Shown here: positions 8,763-16,847 of the stretch, one piece after another
Numbering within the stretch: position 1 is the stretch's first letter
How the letters are laid out: each line of letters begins with the position of its first letter
Origin: JBGZEX01 sp041846495
GTDB lineage: Bacteria; Bacteroidota; Bacteroidia; Bacteroidales; Marinifilaceae
NCBI GenBank assembly: GCA_041846495.1
Contig: JBGZEX010000005.1
Span: forward strand, 1-26,587
Length of the DNA: 26,587 bases
Reading direction: 5' to 3'
The notes under the pieces: generated by a model
Told to the model about the DNA's origin: nothing
Seen by the model: the letters and a program-made list of their open reading frames with translations, nothing else
The model's database searches: none
Translations under genes and position numbers: made by a program

Positions 8763-9020
8763 TCACGGGACGGGGTCGCAGCCGTGTCCGCCCCAGGGAT
8801 GGCACCTGAGGATTCTTTTTATTCCCAGCCATAAACCTTTATACGGTCCGTATTTTTTTATGGCTTCTATAGTATATTGAGAGCAGGAGGGGACATATCT
8901 GCAAGATGCCGGACTTAGGGGAGATATGCATATTTGATAGAATTTCACCAATCCGATAAAAATCAGAGAAACGATCTTTTTAAAGAATAGGGGCGGATAT
9001 TTCGGATGAGAGGATTGCAT
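8763..9020 (-). CDS. yidD: Membrane protein insertion efficiency factor YidD
   Basis: Small membrane-associated protein of 85 residues thought to assist YidC-dependent membrane protein insertion. The family signature is clear: F-Y-Q-I-C-I-S-P-L-S-P-A-S-C-R, then P-S-C-S-Q-Y, then R-C-H-P-W-G-G-H-G-x-D-P-V-P at the C-terminus. An amphipathic N-terminal helix covers about residues 12-28. Its only candidate ATG gives an overlap of 41 bases with the end of rnpA in another frame, a neighbour arrangement common for rnpA-yidD pairs. yidC is not in this window. Confidence 0.95.
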   Translation of the reverse strand: MQSSHPKYPPLFFKKIVSLIFIGLVKFYQICISPLSPASCRYVPSCSQYTIEAIKKYGPYKGLWLGIKRILRCHPWGGHGCDPVP

Positions 9021-9423
9021 TTTCTAATACCAAACTCAATTTTCGATTTATTTTGATTACGGCTTTTTCGATTTCGGAGAACGGATAAACGGATTTATCC
9101 ATGTATACGAACATGACATCCATAGTTATACCCTTGCCTGCATATTTGTATATCTCCTGTTTATTAAGGCGATAGACCTCTTTTGTCATGCGTTTGATCC
9201 GATTCCGGTCTACGGCGTTTTTAATTTTGCGTTTGCTTACGCTTACAGCTAAGCGGAGTGGAAAATTTCCCGGTACGGAAGAACGTTTATAAATGACTCT
9301 GAAGGGATATTTAATAAATCCTTCGGAGGTCTTAAACAATTCGTCTATCAGTATTTTGCGATACAGACGTTCTTCTTTGCAGAATGTATTTTTACCTTTA
9401 GGAGCACTACCTAAATTAGTCAT
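8980..9423 (-). CDS. rnpA: Ribonuclease P protein component
   Basis: Protein subunit of RNase P, which removes 5' leaders from tRNA precursors together with the rnpB RNA. It has 147 residues. The family motif, containing the conserved basic R-N-R-I-K-R cluster, lies at about residues 67-81 and follows V-S-K-R-K-I-K-N-A-V-D. The protein is strongly basic. The start overlaps the hemD stop in an ATGA arrangement and the end overlaps yidD, so translation of hemD, rnpA and yidD is likely coupled. rpmH, the usual neighbour in many other phyla, is absent here. The rnpB RNA was not seen in the window. Confidence 0.95.
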   Translation of the reverse strand: MTNLGSAPKGKNTFCKEERLYRKILIDELFKTSEGFIKYPFRVIYKRSSVPGNFPLRLAVSVSKRKIKNAVDRNRIKRMTKEVYRLNKQEIYKYAGKGITMDVMFVYMDKSVYPFSEIEKAVIKINRKLSLVLENAILSSEISAPIL

Positions 9424-10169
9424 TTACCCTTATTCGAAGATTTGATGAATTCTTCTATTGCCATTGTCATCGAAGGACATTTTTCCGTAGGAGCTTTTAC
9501 GTCCAATCGGAATCCCCCTTCTTTTATGGCGGCTACGGTCGTTTCTCCGAAAGCTGCGATTACGGTATCTTCCTGTTTGAATTCCGGAAAATTTTCAATC
9601 AAAGATTTTACCCCCATAGGAGTATAAAGTACGACCATATCGTAGTACTTAATATCCTTGACATCCAATTCGTTTTTAACCGTACGATATAAAATAACCT
9701 TCGTATATTTTAGTTTGAGCTCATCCATAAGAGTGGGTATATTCTCATTATGGACATCGGATACGGGGACTAAAAAAAACTCGTTTTTATGTTTTTGTAA
9801 AATCCTGCACATATCTTCGATTTTCTTTTCTCCGTAGAAAATTTTACGTTTGCGATATACGATGTATTTTTGGAGATAATAGGCAATGGCTTCCGAAGCA
9901 CAGAAATATTTTGTGGTATCGGGCATTACGATGCGTAATTCCTTGCACAAGTTAAAAAAATGGTCGATAGCGGTACGGCTCGAAAAGATAATACCGGTAT
10001 AGTCTAAAATATTGATTCTGTTTTTCCTGAATTCTTTTAGAGGGACTCTTTCCACCTTTATGAATGGTTTGAAGTCGAGTTGCAATCCGTATTGTTCGGC
10101 AAGTTCGTAATAGGGAGACTTTTCCGTACTCGGTTTGGGTTGCGATATCAGTATTTTTTTGATTTTCAA
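9420..10169 (-). CDS. hemD: Uroporphyrinogen-III synthase
   Basis: Predicted to close and rearrange hydroxymethylbilane to uroporphyrinogen III in haem, sirohaem and cobalamin synthesis. It has 249 residues, normal for the family. HemD is poorly conserved, but several family features are visible: an N-terminal I-L-I-S-Q-P strand, the stretch I-I-F-S-S-R-T-A-I-D near residue 60, Y-R-T-V near 161, V-V-L-Y-T-P-M-G-V (about 177-185), and A-F-G-E-T-T-V-A-A-I (about 208-217). Its position between a DUF4271 gene and rnpA is a known Bacteroidota arrangement and supports the call. Other hem genes are not nearby. It follows DUF4271 by 21 bases. Confidence 0.85.
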   Translation of the reverse strand: MKIKKILISQPKPSTEKSPYYELAEQYGLQLDFKPFIKVERVPLKEFRKNRINILDYTGIIFSSRTAIDHFFNLCKELRIVMPDTTKYFCASEAIAYYLQKYIVYRKRKIFYGEKKIEDMCRILQKHKNEFFLVPVSDVHNENIPTLMDELKLKYTKVILYRTVKNELDVKDIKYYDMVVLYTPMGVKSLIENFPEFKQEDTVIAAFGETTVAAIKEGGFRLDVKAPTEKCPSMTMAIEEFIKSSNKGK

Positions 10170-10190
10170 AATAATAAAATTTAGTTACCC

Positions 10191-11003
10191 TTATAAAAAA
10201 CCCTTATGTAAAAATTTACCGATAATCAGGATCGGAGCTATTTCTAAAGCGCAAAGGTACAAAATGATATAGAATATTGAAAATCTACAGATAAATAATA
10301 AACGTACACACCAAAAATAACAATACAGAAGCGAAATTATCGATAAAAAAATGCCGATACGGATTAAAACGGAATTCAGCTCAGGGGGGAGTAAAAACAT
10401 GAGTATGACGAGCGGTGCCAAGATAAATCCCATATATATATTGAATTTACTTCTGAAAGTATATAAGGTTTTGATACCGTCCTCCGATTCGAAAGTCCAG
10501 CCGATCCATTTCAGAATGAGAATAAGGGAGAAATGGTAGCCTGTAAGTCCGATGAATAATTTTATCGATGTACGGAAATCCAACTTATATCGGATACAGA
10601 AAGAAGTACCGACGGAAATAATTAAAAATGAGAAAGCGAGGGATAGGAAGTAAGATAAATTGAAATAGGACGCAGGAAGACTTTTGGTTTTTTTAATCAT
10701 TTCCTTATAAGAAGTAGAATGGAAAATGTTTTTTTTCGTTTTTCGTTGAAATTTGATAAAGATAAGAACAAGAGAAAAAATAGCGATTATAATCAGAACC
10801 AATAGTCCGTTATCGGATGTATTCCGGTGTTGCCAGGGTTTTAAAACGGGATTATAGGGAATATCTTCCGTATAAGAAAGAGATTTCGAAGGCATTATTC
10901 GTATATAATGGGAAAGAGAATCCGGGAAAAAACGAAAATAGGAAATCGAGTCCTCGACATTTTGAGGACATTCCGGAACGAAATATGCGGCTCTTTCTTC
11001 CAT
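10191..11003 (-). CDS. DUF4271 family integral membrane protein
   Basis: Predicted inner-membrane protein of 270 residues with no assigned function. It has a soluble N-terminal part of about 65 residues rich in S, P and N, then several hydrophobic segments at about 67-83, 116-133, 148-166, 188-204, 211-230 and 236-262. The ending Y-L-C-A-L-E-I-A-P-I-L-I fits DUF4271 proteins of Bacteroidota as I remember them, as does the location directly upstream of hemD. It sits 12 bases after polA and 21 bases before hemD, so it is probably in the polA operon. The steady association with hemD, rnpA and yidD hints at an envelope or insertion-related role, but nothing in the sequence proves it. Confidence 0.8.
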   Translation of the reverse strand: MEERAAYFVPECPQNVEDSISYFRFFPDSLSHYIRIMPSKSLSYTEDIPYNPVLKPWQHRNTSDNGLLVLIIIAIFSLVLIFIKFQRKTKKNIFHSTSYKEMIKKTKSLPASYFNLSYFLSLAFSFLIISVGTSFCIRYKLDFRTSIKLFIGLTGYHFSLILILKWIGWTFESEDGIKTLYTFRSKFNIYMGFILAPLVILMFLLPPELNSVLIRIGIFLSIISLLYCYFWCVRLLFICRFSIFYIILYLCALEIAPILIIGKFLHKGFL

Positions 11004-11015
11004 TCGCTCCTGTTT

Positions 11016-13709
11016 TTAATGTGCTTCGAACCAATTTTTTCCTTCTCCGATGCTTACAATCAAAGGTACCGAAAGTTTCACGGCCTTTTCCATACATTCG
11101 CGTATGATTTTTTCCAAAATTTCTTTTTCCGGGATATAGCATATGAAATCCAATTCGTCATGTACCTGTAAAATCATTTTGGATTGGAGTCCATGGGATT
11201 TTATGGCTCGATGAATAGCTATCATCGCCATTTTTATAATATCGGCGGCGGAGCCCTGAATGGGGGCATTGATCGCATTTCTTTCGGCTACGCCTCGAAT
11301 GACGGCATTTTTAGAATTTATATCCCTTAGATAGCGCCGCCTGCCCATAATTGTTTCTACGAATTCCTGTTTTCTGGCTTTGGCAATAGTCGTCTCCATG
11401 TATTTTTTTACTCCCGGATAATGTTCGAAATATCCTTCTATGAGTTCTTTTCCTTCTTTGCGGGTAATTTTCAGTCTTTCCGAAAGTCCCCAGGCGGATA
11501 TGCCGTATATGATACCGAAATTTGCGGTTTTAGCCCTTCTCCTCATTTCCGGATTAACTTCGTTCAAAGGAATATGATATATTTTCGAAGCCGTGGCGGC
11601 ATGTATGTCTTCCCCGTGTTCGAAGGCGCTTATAAGTTCCGGAGATTGACTGAGGTGGGCCATGAGACGGAGTTCCACCTGAGAGTAATCGGCGGCAATG
11701 AATATGTGATCGCTGTCTCCTCCGACGAAAGCCTGTCTTATTTTACGTCCTTCCGCCGTTCTTATCGGGATATTCTGAAGGTTGGGATTCAGACTGCTCA
11801 ATCTTCCGGTAGCGGCTTCCGATTGTTGAAAAGACGTGTGTATGCGTCCGGTTGCAGGATTGATATATCCGGGCAATGCGTCCGTATAAGTGGTGATAAG
11901 TTTTTTCAATCCCCTGTAATCCAATATTTTTTCTATTATGGGATGTTTGTCCGATAATTTTATAAGCGTGGTTTCGGATGTGCTGTATTGTCCGGTTTTG
12001 GTTTTTTTAATATCCTTGCTTATTTTCAGATGCTCGAATAAGACTTCGCCCAATTGTTTTGGAGAATTTATATTGAAGTTCATACCGGCGATATCGTATA
12101 TTTCTTTTTCCAATGTATCGCATTTTTCCTTTATTTCAAGAGACAATCCGTTTAAAGTATTTCTATCCACGCATACTCCTTCGATTTCCATATCGGCCAA
12201 TACTTCGATTAGGGGAATTTCTACGGAATCGTAGAGTTTTATCAGGCTTTTTTCCTCCATCGTTTTTTTTAACAACGGTTTGAGTCTGAAAACGGCATTG
12301 GTTAATTCGGCATTTGCCAGCGAAGTGTTTTCGGGTTCTTCGGAGAATTCGAGACTTAGTTGGCGAGATGCGGTATTGTCTTTTTCCTCACGGGTTCTCT
12401 GTTTGAGATATTCCAATATGATTTTAGAGATATCGTGGCTTTTATCCGGTTCTATGAGATAATGGGCGATGGTTATGTCGAACATCTTATTTAAAAGGCG
12501 GATACCGGCCCGATGCAGCCATATGTAATTGTCTTTGCATGCATCGGATACGATGGTTTTGTCCGGATTTTCAAATACGGGTTTCAGGCGTTTGAGGATT
12601 TCGGTGTTTTTTTCCTTGCTGTCGGAGAATTTCAAACTCCATACTTCCGATTGATTTATGCCGAAAAATATTTCGGAAGGCCATGTAGTGTGCAAATTGT
12701 TTTTATCGATATCCGTAAAAAAGGAAAATTCGGATATTTCTTCCAATTTACGGATTATTTCTTCCGGATTTTGCGTTTTATCGAAATGGGAAATTTTAAA
12801 ATTTTCGGTTTTGTCTTCATCCGTATTTGCCAATTTTTTGAAACGTCGCGCTACGGTAAATAATTCCAATTCGTCGAATATGGGGGTCAGAATGCCGAAA
12901 TCGTAATCTTTTTTCTTCAGGCTCCGTAAATCGATTTCGAAGGGCACGTTTGTATTTATGGTGACCAAATCCCGGGAGAGGGATACGATATCTTTACAGG
13001 CGGTGAGATTGTCTTTTTGTTTTCCTTTTATTTCGTCGAGATGCCGGTATATATTGCTTATATCTCCGTATTTATAGATAAGGGAGGCTGCCGTTTTCGG
13101 ACCTATTCCCGCACATCCCGGAATATTATCCGCCGTATCGCCCATTAATCCGAGTATGTCTACGACCTGCTCGATTTTTTCGATTCCGAAACGGTCGAGA
13201 ACTTCCGCAATTCCCCATATCTCCGAGAGATTACCCGCTCTTCCGGGTTTATACATAAAGATATTTTCACTGACCAACTGGGCATAATCTTTATCGGGGG
13301 TAATCATATATACGGTGAATCCTTCGGATTCGGCTTTTTTTGCAAGCGTACCGATAAGGTCGTCCGCTTCGTATCCGGGAGCTTCCAAACAGGAAATGCC
13401 CATCCCTTTGATGAGATTTTTTATATAGGGTACGGATTTTCTTAAATCTTCGGGCATAGGCGGCCTTTGGGCTTTGTATTGGGGAAATATTTTATGTCTG
13501 AATGTAGGTCCTTCCGGGTCGAAGACAACGCTTATGTATTCCGGATTTTCGAGTTCGAGCATTTCCATTAAAAAGTTTACGAATCCGAATGTGGCCGAAG
13601 TATTTATGCCCGAAGTGGTTATTCTGGGATTATTGATAAATGCGTAGTATGACCGGTATATGAGAGCATAGGCATCCAGCAGAAACAATTTTTGCATATT
13701 TTTTTTCAT
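11016..13709 (-). CDS. polA: DNA polymerase I
   Basis: Repair and Okazaki-fragment processing polymerase of 897 residues. The 5'-3' exonuclease/flap domain (about 1-290) keeps its acidic residues, as in A-P-G-Y-E-A-D-D-L (about 110-118), T-P-D-K-D-Y and L-G-L-M-G-D-T-A-D-N. The polymerase domain (about 490-897) has motif A with Asp674 (A-A-D-Y-S-Q-V-E-L-R), motif B (R-R-R-A-K-T-A-N-F-G-I-I-Y-G, about 723-736) and motif C with Asp851 (Q-V-H-D-E-L). The 3'-5' exonuclease domain (about 325-480) looks inactive: alignment by eye gives Asp333/Asp335 for the D-x-E pair, Asn394 for Asp424 of E. coli, and Asn466 for Asp501. It is transcribed away from the DAHP synthase gene, with a -7 element about 25 bases upstream. 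Confidence 0.97.
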   Translation of the reverse strand: MKKNMQKLFLLDAYALIYRSYYAFINNPRITTSGINTSATFGFVNFLMEMLELENPEYISVVFDPEGPTFRHKIFPQYKAQRPPMPEDLRKSVPYIKNLIKGMGISCLEAPGYEADDLIGTLAKKAESEGFTVYMITPDKDYAQLVSENIFMYKPGRAGNLSEIWGIAEVLDRFGIEKIEQVVDILGLMGDTADNIPGCAGIGPKTAASLIYKYGDISNIYRHLDEIKGKQKDNLTACKDIVSLSRDLVTINTNVPFEIDLRSLKKKDYDFGILTPIFDELELFTVARRFKKLANTDEDKTENFKISHFDKTQNPEEIIRKLEEISEFSFFTDIDKNNLHTTWPSEIFFGINQSEVWSLKFSDSKEKNTEILKRLKPVFENPDKTIVSDACKDNYIWLHRAGIRLLNKMFDITIAHYLIEPDKSHDISKIILEYLKQRTREEKDNTASRQLSLEFSEEPENTSLANAELTNAVFRLKPLLKKTMEEKSLIKLYDSVEIPLIEVLADMEIEGVCVDRNTLNGLSLEIKEKCDTLEKEIYDIAGMNFNINSPKQLGEVLFEHLKISKDIKKTKTGQYSTSETTLIKLSDKHPIIEKILDYRGLKKLITTYTDALPGYINPATGRIHTSFQQSEAATGRLSSLNPNLQNIPIRTAEGRKIRQAFVGGDSDHIFIAADYSQVELRLMAHLSQSPELISAFEHGEDIHAATASKIYHIPLNEVNPEMRRRAKTANFGIIYGISAWGLSERLKITRKEGKELIEGYFEHYPGVKKYMETTIAKARKQEFVETIMGRRRYLRDINSKNAVIRGVAERNAINAPIQGSAADIIKMAMIAIHRAIKSHGLQSKMILQVHDELDFICYIPEKEILEKIIRECMEKAVKLSVPLIVSIGEGKNWFEAH

Positions 13710-13733
13710 GAAATACGTCTTGGTTTGTTTTTA

Positions 13734-13741
13734 CAAAGATA
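13734..13741 (-). promoter_or_regulatory. Bacteroidota-type -7 promoter element for polA
   Basis: Read on the minus strand this is TATCTTTG, a full match to TAnnTTTG. It ends 25 bases before the polA start codon, giving a short untranslated leader of about 20 nt. No TTTG is seen at the usual -33 distance, so the match rests on the -7 element and its placement. Confidence 0.55.
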
Positions 13742-13762
13742 GAAATATAGTACTAAAAAAAC

Positions 13763-13770
13763 TATCTTTG
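13763..13770 (+). promoter_or_regulatory. Bacteroidota-type -7 promoter element for the DAHP synthase gene
   Basis: TATCTTTG matches TAnnTTTG exactly and lies 18 bases before the ATG at 13789. It forms one arm of the inverted repeat with the polA promoter. No clear -33 TTTG is present at 17-21 bases upstream, where the left arm of the repeat lies instead. Confidence 0.55.
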
Positions 13771-13788
13771 TAAGCACGATAACCTGTT

Positions 13789-14928
13789 ATGAAAGAAGAT
13801 TCGAAAATATTGCCGTTGGAAGATTGGGGATTATTTCCGTCGATTTCACGTCCTTTAGTAATTGCGGGACCTTGTAGTGCCGAAACTAAGGAGCAGGTGA
13901 TGGAAACGGCCGGACGCTTATTCGCATCGGGCATATGCGTATTCCGAGCCGGTATATGGAAACCGCGTACGCATCCGCATTCTTTCGAAGGGGTAGGAAA
14001 ACTCGGTTTGGAATGGATGAAAGAAGTGCGGGAAGTTTTCGGCATGAAGATTATGACGGAGGTGGCCAATCCCTTACATTTGAGCGAAGCTTTGAAAGCG
14101 GGTATGGATGCCGTATGGATAGGGGCGCGCACGACGACTAATCCTTTTGCGGTGCAGGAAATTGCCGATGCATTGCGGGGAGTGGACATACCTGTTTTCA
14201 TAAAAAATCCCGTGAATCCGGATATAGAACTTTGGATAGGAGCTTTCGAGCGTTTTCTCGATTCCGGTATCAATAAGTTGGCGGCCATACATAGGGGATT
14301 TTCCGTGGCGGAGGCTTATCCCTACCGGAATTCTCCGCATTGGCAAATTCCTTTGGAACTCAAACGCAGGTTGAAGAATCTATGTATATTCGGAGATCCT
14401 TCCCATATGGGAGGGGATACCCGTTATGTGGGATGTCTATGCCAGGAATTTATGGATCTCGGTTATAAAGGACTTATCGTGGAATCCCATTCGAATCCCG
14501 CAAATGCTTTGAGTGATGCTTTTCAGCAGGTATTGCCCGATACTTTGAGTAAGATTGTCGAATCTTTGAAGATAAGAGAAACGGATTCGAATATTCTCGA
14601 TTGCGAGGAGAGTATAGAGAGGATGCGAAGTCATATAGACGAAATAGACGGGAAGATTGTGGAACTTATAGCCGACCGCCTGTATTTTGCCGATGAAATA
14701 GGGAGATGCAAGAAAACGAATAATATGACGATATTTCAGTTCGACCGTTGGGACGGAATATTGAATAGAATTTCAGAACTGGCCGAGAATAAGCATATAG
14801 ACAAACATATAGTGACCGAAATTTTCCGCTTGATACATCAAGCTTCCATCGATCGCCAAAATTTTATATTCAACGAATCCGAAATATTCGGAACCGAATC
14901 AGAACGAGAATCCCAATCCGATACTTAA
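13789..14928 (+). CDS. Bifunctional DAHP synthase / chorismate mutase (type II CM domain)
   Basis: First step of the shikimate pathway (phosphoenolpyruvate plus erythrose 4-phosphate to DAHP) fused to chorismate mutase, which leads to prephenate. It has 379 residues. The DAHP synthase domain of the KDO8P-synthase-like class spans about 10-260: I-A-G-P-C-S-A-E (about 25-32), R-A-G-I-W-K-P-R-T (53-61), I-G-A-R-T-T-T-N-P-F (111-120) and G-D-P-S-H-M-G-G (202-209). The AroQ-type mutase spans about 271-360 with R-M-R-S-H-I-D-E-I-D and D-R-Q near the end. A mutase domain on this enzyme can also give feedback control. The fusion is common in Bacteroidota, usually near pheA and tyrA, but no such genes are here. 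Its last ten codons, a polar tail, overlap the barrel gene on the other strand. Confidence 0.95.
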   Translation: MKEDSKILPLEDWGLFPSISRPLVIAGPCSAETKEQVMETAGRLFASGICVFRAGIWKPRTHPHSFEGVGKLGLEWMKEVREVFGMKIMTEVANPLHLSEALKAGMDAVWIGARTTTNPFAVQEIADALRGVDIPVFIKNPVNPDIELWIGAFERFLDSGINKLAAIHRGFSVAEAYPYRNSPHWQIPLELKRRLKNLCIFGDPSHMGGDTRYVGCLCQEFMDLGYKGLIVESHSNPANALSDAFQQVLPDTLSKIVESLKIRETDSNILDCEESIERMRSHIDEIDGKIVELIADRLYFADEIGRCKKTNNMTIFQFDRWDGILNRISELAENKHIDKHIVTEIFRLIHQASIDRQNFIFNESEIFGTESERESQSDT

Positions 14929-15681
14929 TTTTTTGACTTTCGGTCCCTTATCCTTTTTAAACATGGGAGTAAGACAATAGGCTGCCCATAATTTGTATTT
15001 ATCCAATCCCATTTGAAAATAAGCATCGATTTTTATGTCTTGTTGCGAAAAATCATCCCGATCTTTTATTTTATGTTTTTTCCCTTTTGCCTTATATACG
15101 ATTTTGGTTTTCGAATGCAATTTTATGCCACTTAGACATCCGGCGGAAAAATATAGTTTGCGCTGCATGGGGATTTCTATATGGTATTCGAAAATCAAGG
15201 GCAGAATCATATAGAAGTTTTTCAGGGAATTCCGTCTGATGTTTACGACACCGTTATGGATTCCGCCTCTTAAAACGTCGTCTTCCGTATATAATTTCGT
15301 TTTAAGATTATTGAATGCGAATCTTTGGTATTCGATGCCGATTCCGGTAATCATGCCGCAATTTCCTTTGGAATTTAAAGCGAAGTCCCATTCTTTTATG
15401 TTGAATTGCATAACATGAGATTTTCCCCAGTCGGTATCCATAAAAACTTCGTTTTCCGTATAAAGCGGTTGAGGATAGGAAACGTTGGTGTGAGTGAATC
15501 CGAAATGAAAACCCTGCCAATGTCCGCGAAAAACCTTATGTGTTTTATACGGATTGCGGATATTTTTAAGCGGCAATACGATTACGTGTTTCCGTACGAT
15601 TGCCGTATCTGAATGAGGATATGCCGATAAAAAAGAAGAGAACAGGAGGAAAATTCCCAAAATAATTATTTTTTTTACCAT
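14899..15681 (-). CDS. Predicted outer-membrane beta-barrel protein, unknown function
   Basis: I do not recognise a named family. The 260-residue protein has a clear signal peptide: M-V-K-K, a hydrophobic stretch to about residue 16, and a cleavage region near S-A-Y-P at about 19-22. The mature part alternates polar and hydrophobic residues in short strands, many with aromatic residues, and ends L-S-I-G-L-G-F-S-F, a C-terminal strand closing in phenylalanine as in barrel proteins targeted to the BAM complex. A basic loop rich in K lies at about 198-211. It resembles the small eight- or ten-stranded barrels common in Bacteroidota. It is transcribed alone, from a promoter with a TATATTTG element, and overlaps the DAHP synthase gene tail to tail. 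No partner gene indicates a substrate. Confidence 0.7.
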   Translation of the reverse strand: MVKKIIILGIFLLFSSFLSAYPHSDTAIVRKHVIVLPLKNIRNPYKTHKVFRGHWQGFHFGFTHTNVSYPQPLYTENEVFMDTDWGKSHVMQFNIKEWDFALNSKGNCGMITGIGIEYQRFAFNNLKTKLYTEDDVLRGGIHNGVVNIRRNSLKNFYMILPLIFEYHIEIPMQRKLYFSAGCLSGIKLHSKTKIVYKAKGKKHKIKDRDDFSQQDIKIDAYFQMGLDKYKLWAAYCLTPMFKKDKGPKVKKLSIGLGFSF

Positions 15682-15713
15682 ATGATAAAGTCTAAGAGAG
15701 ACGTTACATTTTA

Positions 15714-15721
15714 CAAATATA
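15714..15721 (-). promoter_or_regulatory. Bacteroidota-type -7 element for the barrel gene
   Basis: On the minus strand the sequence is TATATTTG, a full TAnnTTTG match, 32 bases upstream of the barrel gene start at 15681. A -33 TTTG is not evident. Confidence 0.5.
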
Positions 15722-15838
15722 ATGACCGGATCGGATTATATCGACGTTTTTATCGAATTTTTCGATATAACGGAGTATTTTATACGGTTTATTCAAGGCT
15801 CGGAATTGATGTTGGGGCGGGATTCGGGATTTATTGTG

Positions 15839-15846
15839 TAAATTTG
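15839..15846 (+). promoter_or_regulatory. Bacteroidota-type -7 element for dusB-lysO
   Basis: TAAATTTG matches TAnnTTTG and lies 23 bases upstream of the dusB ATG, giving a leader of roughly 20 nt. The nearest upstream TTG (15812-15814) is 24 bases away, longer than the usual spacing, so the -33 element is weak or absent. Confidence 0.5.
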
Positions 15847-15869
15847 AATCTGAAATATAAAAGAGAAAT

Positions 15870-16847
15870 ATGAATATTGCGGGAAAAGAAATGAAGGAGC
15901 AGCCTTTGATTCTTGCTCCTATGGAGGATGTTACCAATCCTCCTTTCCGGAAATGGTGCAAGACCTTCGGTGCGGACTGGCTGTATTCGGAATTCGTTTC
16001 GGCCGATGCCCTCGTACGTTCGGTGGACAGGTCGTTGCAAAAACTTCGTATCGAAGATTTCGAACGCCCGGTGAGCATACAGATATACGGACGTTACGTG
16101 GATACGATGGTGGAAGCGGCTAAGATGGTAGAGGAGGTTCATCCCGATTTTTTGGATATAAACTTCGGTTGTCCCGTGAAGAGGGTGGCTCAAAGGGGGG
16201 CGGGCGCCGGTATGCTCAGGGATTTGCCCCTAATGGTCGAGATGACGCGCCGGATTGTGAATGCCGTGAAGATTCCGGTTACGGTGAAAACCAGATTGGG
16301 ATGGGATTCGGAGCATATTGTCATAGAAGAAATAGCCGAGCGTTTGCAGGATGTGGGGATTGTGGCCATTGCCGTACACGGCAGGACGAGGGCGCAGATG
16401 TACAAGGGGACGGCGGATTGGGAACCGATTGCAGCTCTCAAGAAAAATTCCCGTATCCGTATACCCGTTATCGGAAACGGGGATATATGCAGTCCGCTTC
16501 AGGCGAAGAAGGCTTTCGAAGATTACGGAGTGGACGGCGTGATGATCGGGAGGGCCGCAATCGGACGGCCTTGGATATTCGGCGATATAAAAGAATATAT
16601 GACAACGGGGGAAATCCGGCCGGATTTATCGCTGGAACGACAGATTGAAGTGATAAAATCCCAAATAACCGATGCCGTAGATTGGCTGGACGAGAGAAGA
16701 GGTATCCTTCATATGAGAAGGCATATGGCCGGAATGTTTAAGGGTTTGTCTCATTTCAGGGATTTGCGGATAGAAATGCTCAGGGCATCCACGAAGGAGG
16801 AGTTATGGGAGACGTTCGATAGAATACGGGAAAGATATTCGCGGTGA
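15870..16847 (+). CDS. dusB: tRNA-dihydrouridine synthase (DusB-like)
   Basis: FMN-dependent enzyme that reduces specific uridines in the tRNA D-loop. It has 325 residues in a TIM-barrel. The N-terminal A-P-M-E-D-V-T-N-P-P-F-R is at about 16-27. Catalytic Cys101 lies in the signature N-F-G-C-P-V-K-R-V, followed by the glycine-rich G-A-G-A-G-M-L. The active-site lysine and histidine regions are T-V-K-T-R-L-G-W and V-H-G-R-T-R-A-Q. The flavin phosphate site is I-G-N-G-D-I and G-V-M-I-G-R-A-A-I-G-R-P-W. Among the three bacterial Dus types the sequence most resembles DusB, but I cannot verify the target position. An ATG seven codons in (M-K-E-Q-P-L) is an alternative start. The stop overlaps the lysO start. 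Confidence 0.93.
   Translation: MNIAGKEMKEQPLILAPMEDVTNPPFRKWCKTFGADWLYSEFVSADALVRSVDRSLQKLRIEDFERPVSIQIYGRYVDTMVEAAKMVEEVHPDFLDINFGCPVKRVAQRGAGAGMLRDLPLMVEMTRRIVNAVKIPVTVKTRLGWDSEHIVIEEIAERLQDVGIVAIAVHGRTRAQMYKGTADWEPIAALKKNSRIRIPVIGNGDICSPLQAKKAFEDYGVDGVMIGRAAIGRPWIFGDIKEYMTTGEIRPDLSLERQIEVIKSQITDAVDWLDERRGILHMRRHMAGMFKGLSHFRDLRIEMLRASTKEELWETFDRIRERYSR

Larger units (their letters stand above)
13731..13773. repeat. Perfect 12-base inverted repeat spanning the divergent promoters
   Basis: TTACAAAGATAG at 13731-13742 and CTATCTTTGTAA at 13762-13773 are exact reverse complements separated by 19 bases. Each arm carries a copy of TATCTTTG, the -7 element of its own direction of transcription. 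The spacer contains a further small palindrome, TAGTACTA, at 13748-13755, close to the centre of symmetry. It may be a shared operator or simply two facing promoters of similar sequence. Confidence 0.85.

Noticed and set aside
13731..14288. A 185-codon minus-strand open frame opposite the DAHP synthase gene.
   Set aside because: It mirrors conserved enzyme codons and starts inside the gene; no motif or promoter supports it.
15682..15873. A 63-residue plus-strand open frame that starts next to the barrel gene start and overlaps the dusB start in an ATGA arrangement.
   Set aside because: The frame contains both predicted promoters of the flanking genes, begins directly against the opposite-strand start codon, and has no recognisable domain or signal. 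The ATGA overlap could be chance. I regard this 188-base stretch as a divergent promoter region, though conservation in relatives could change that.
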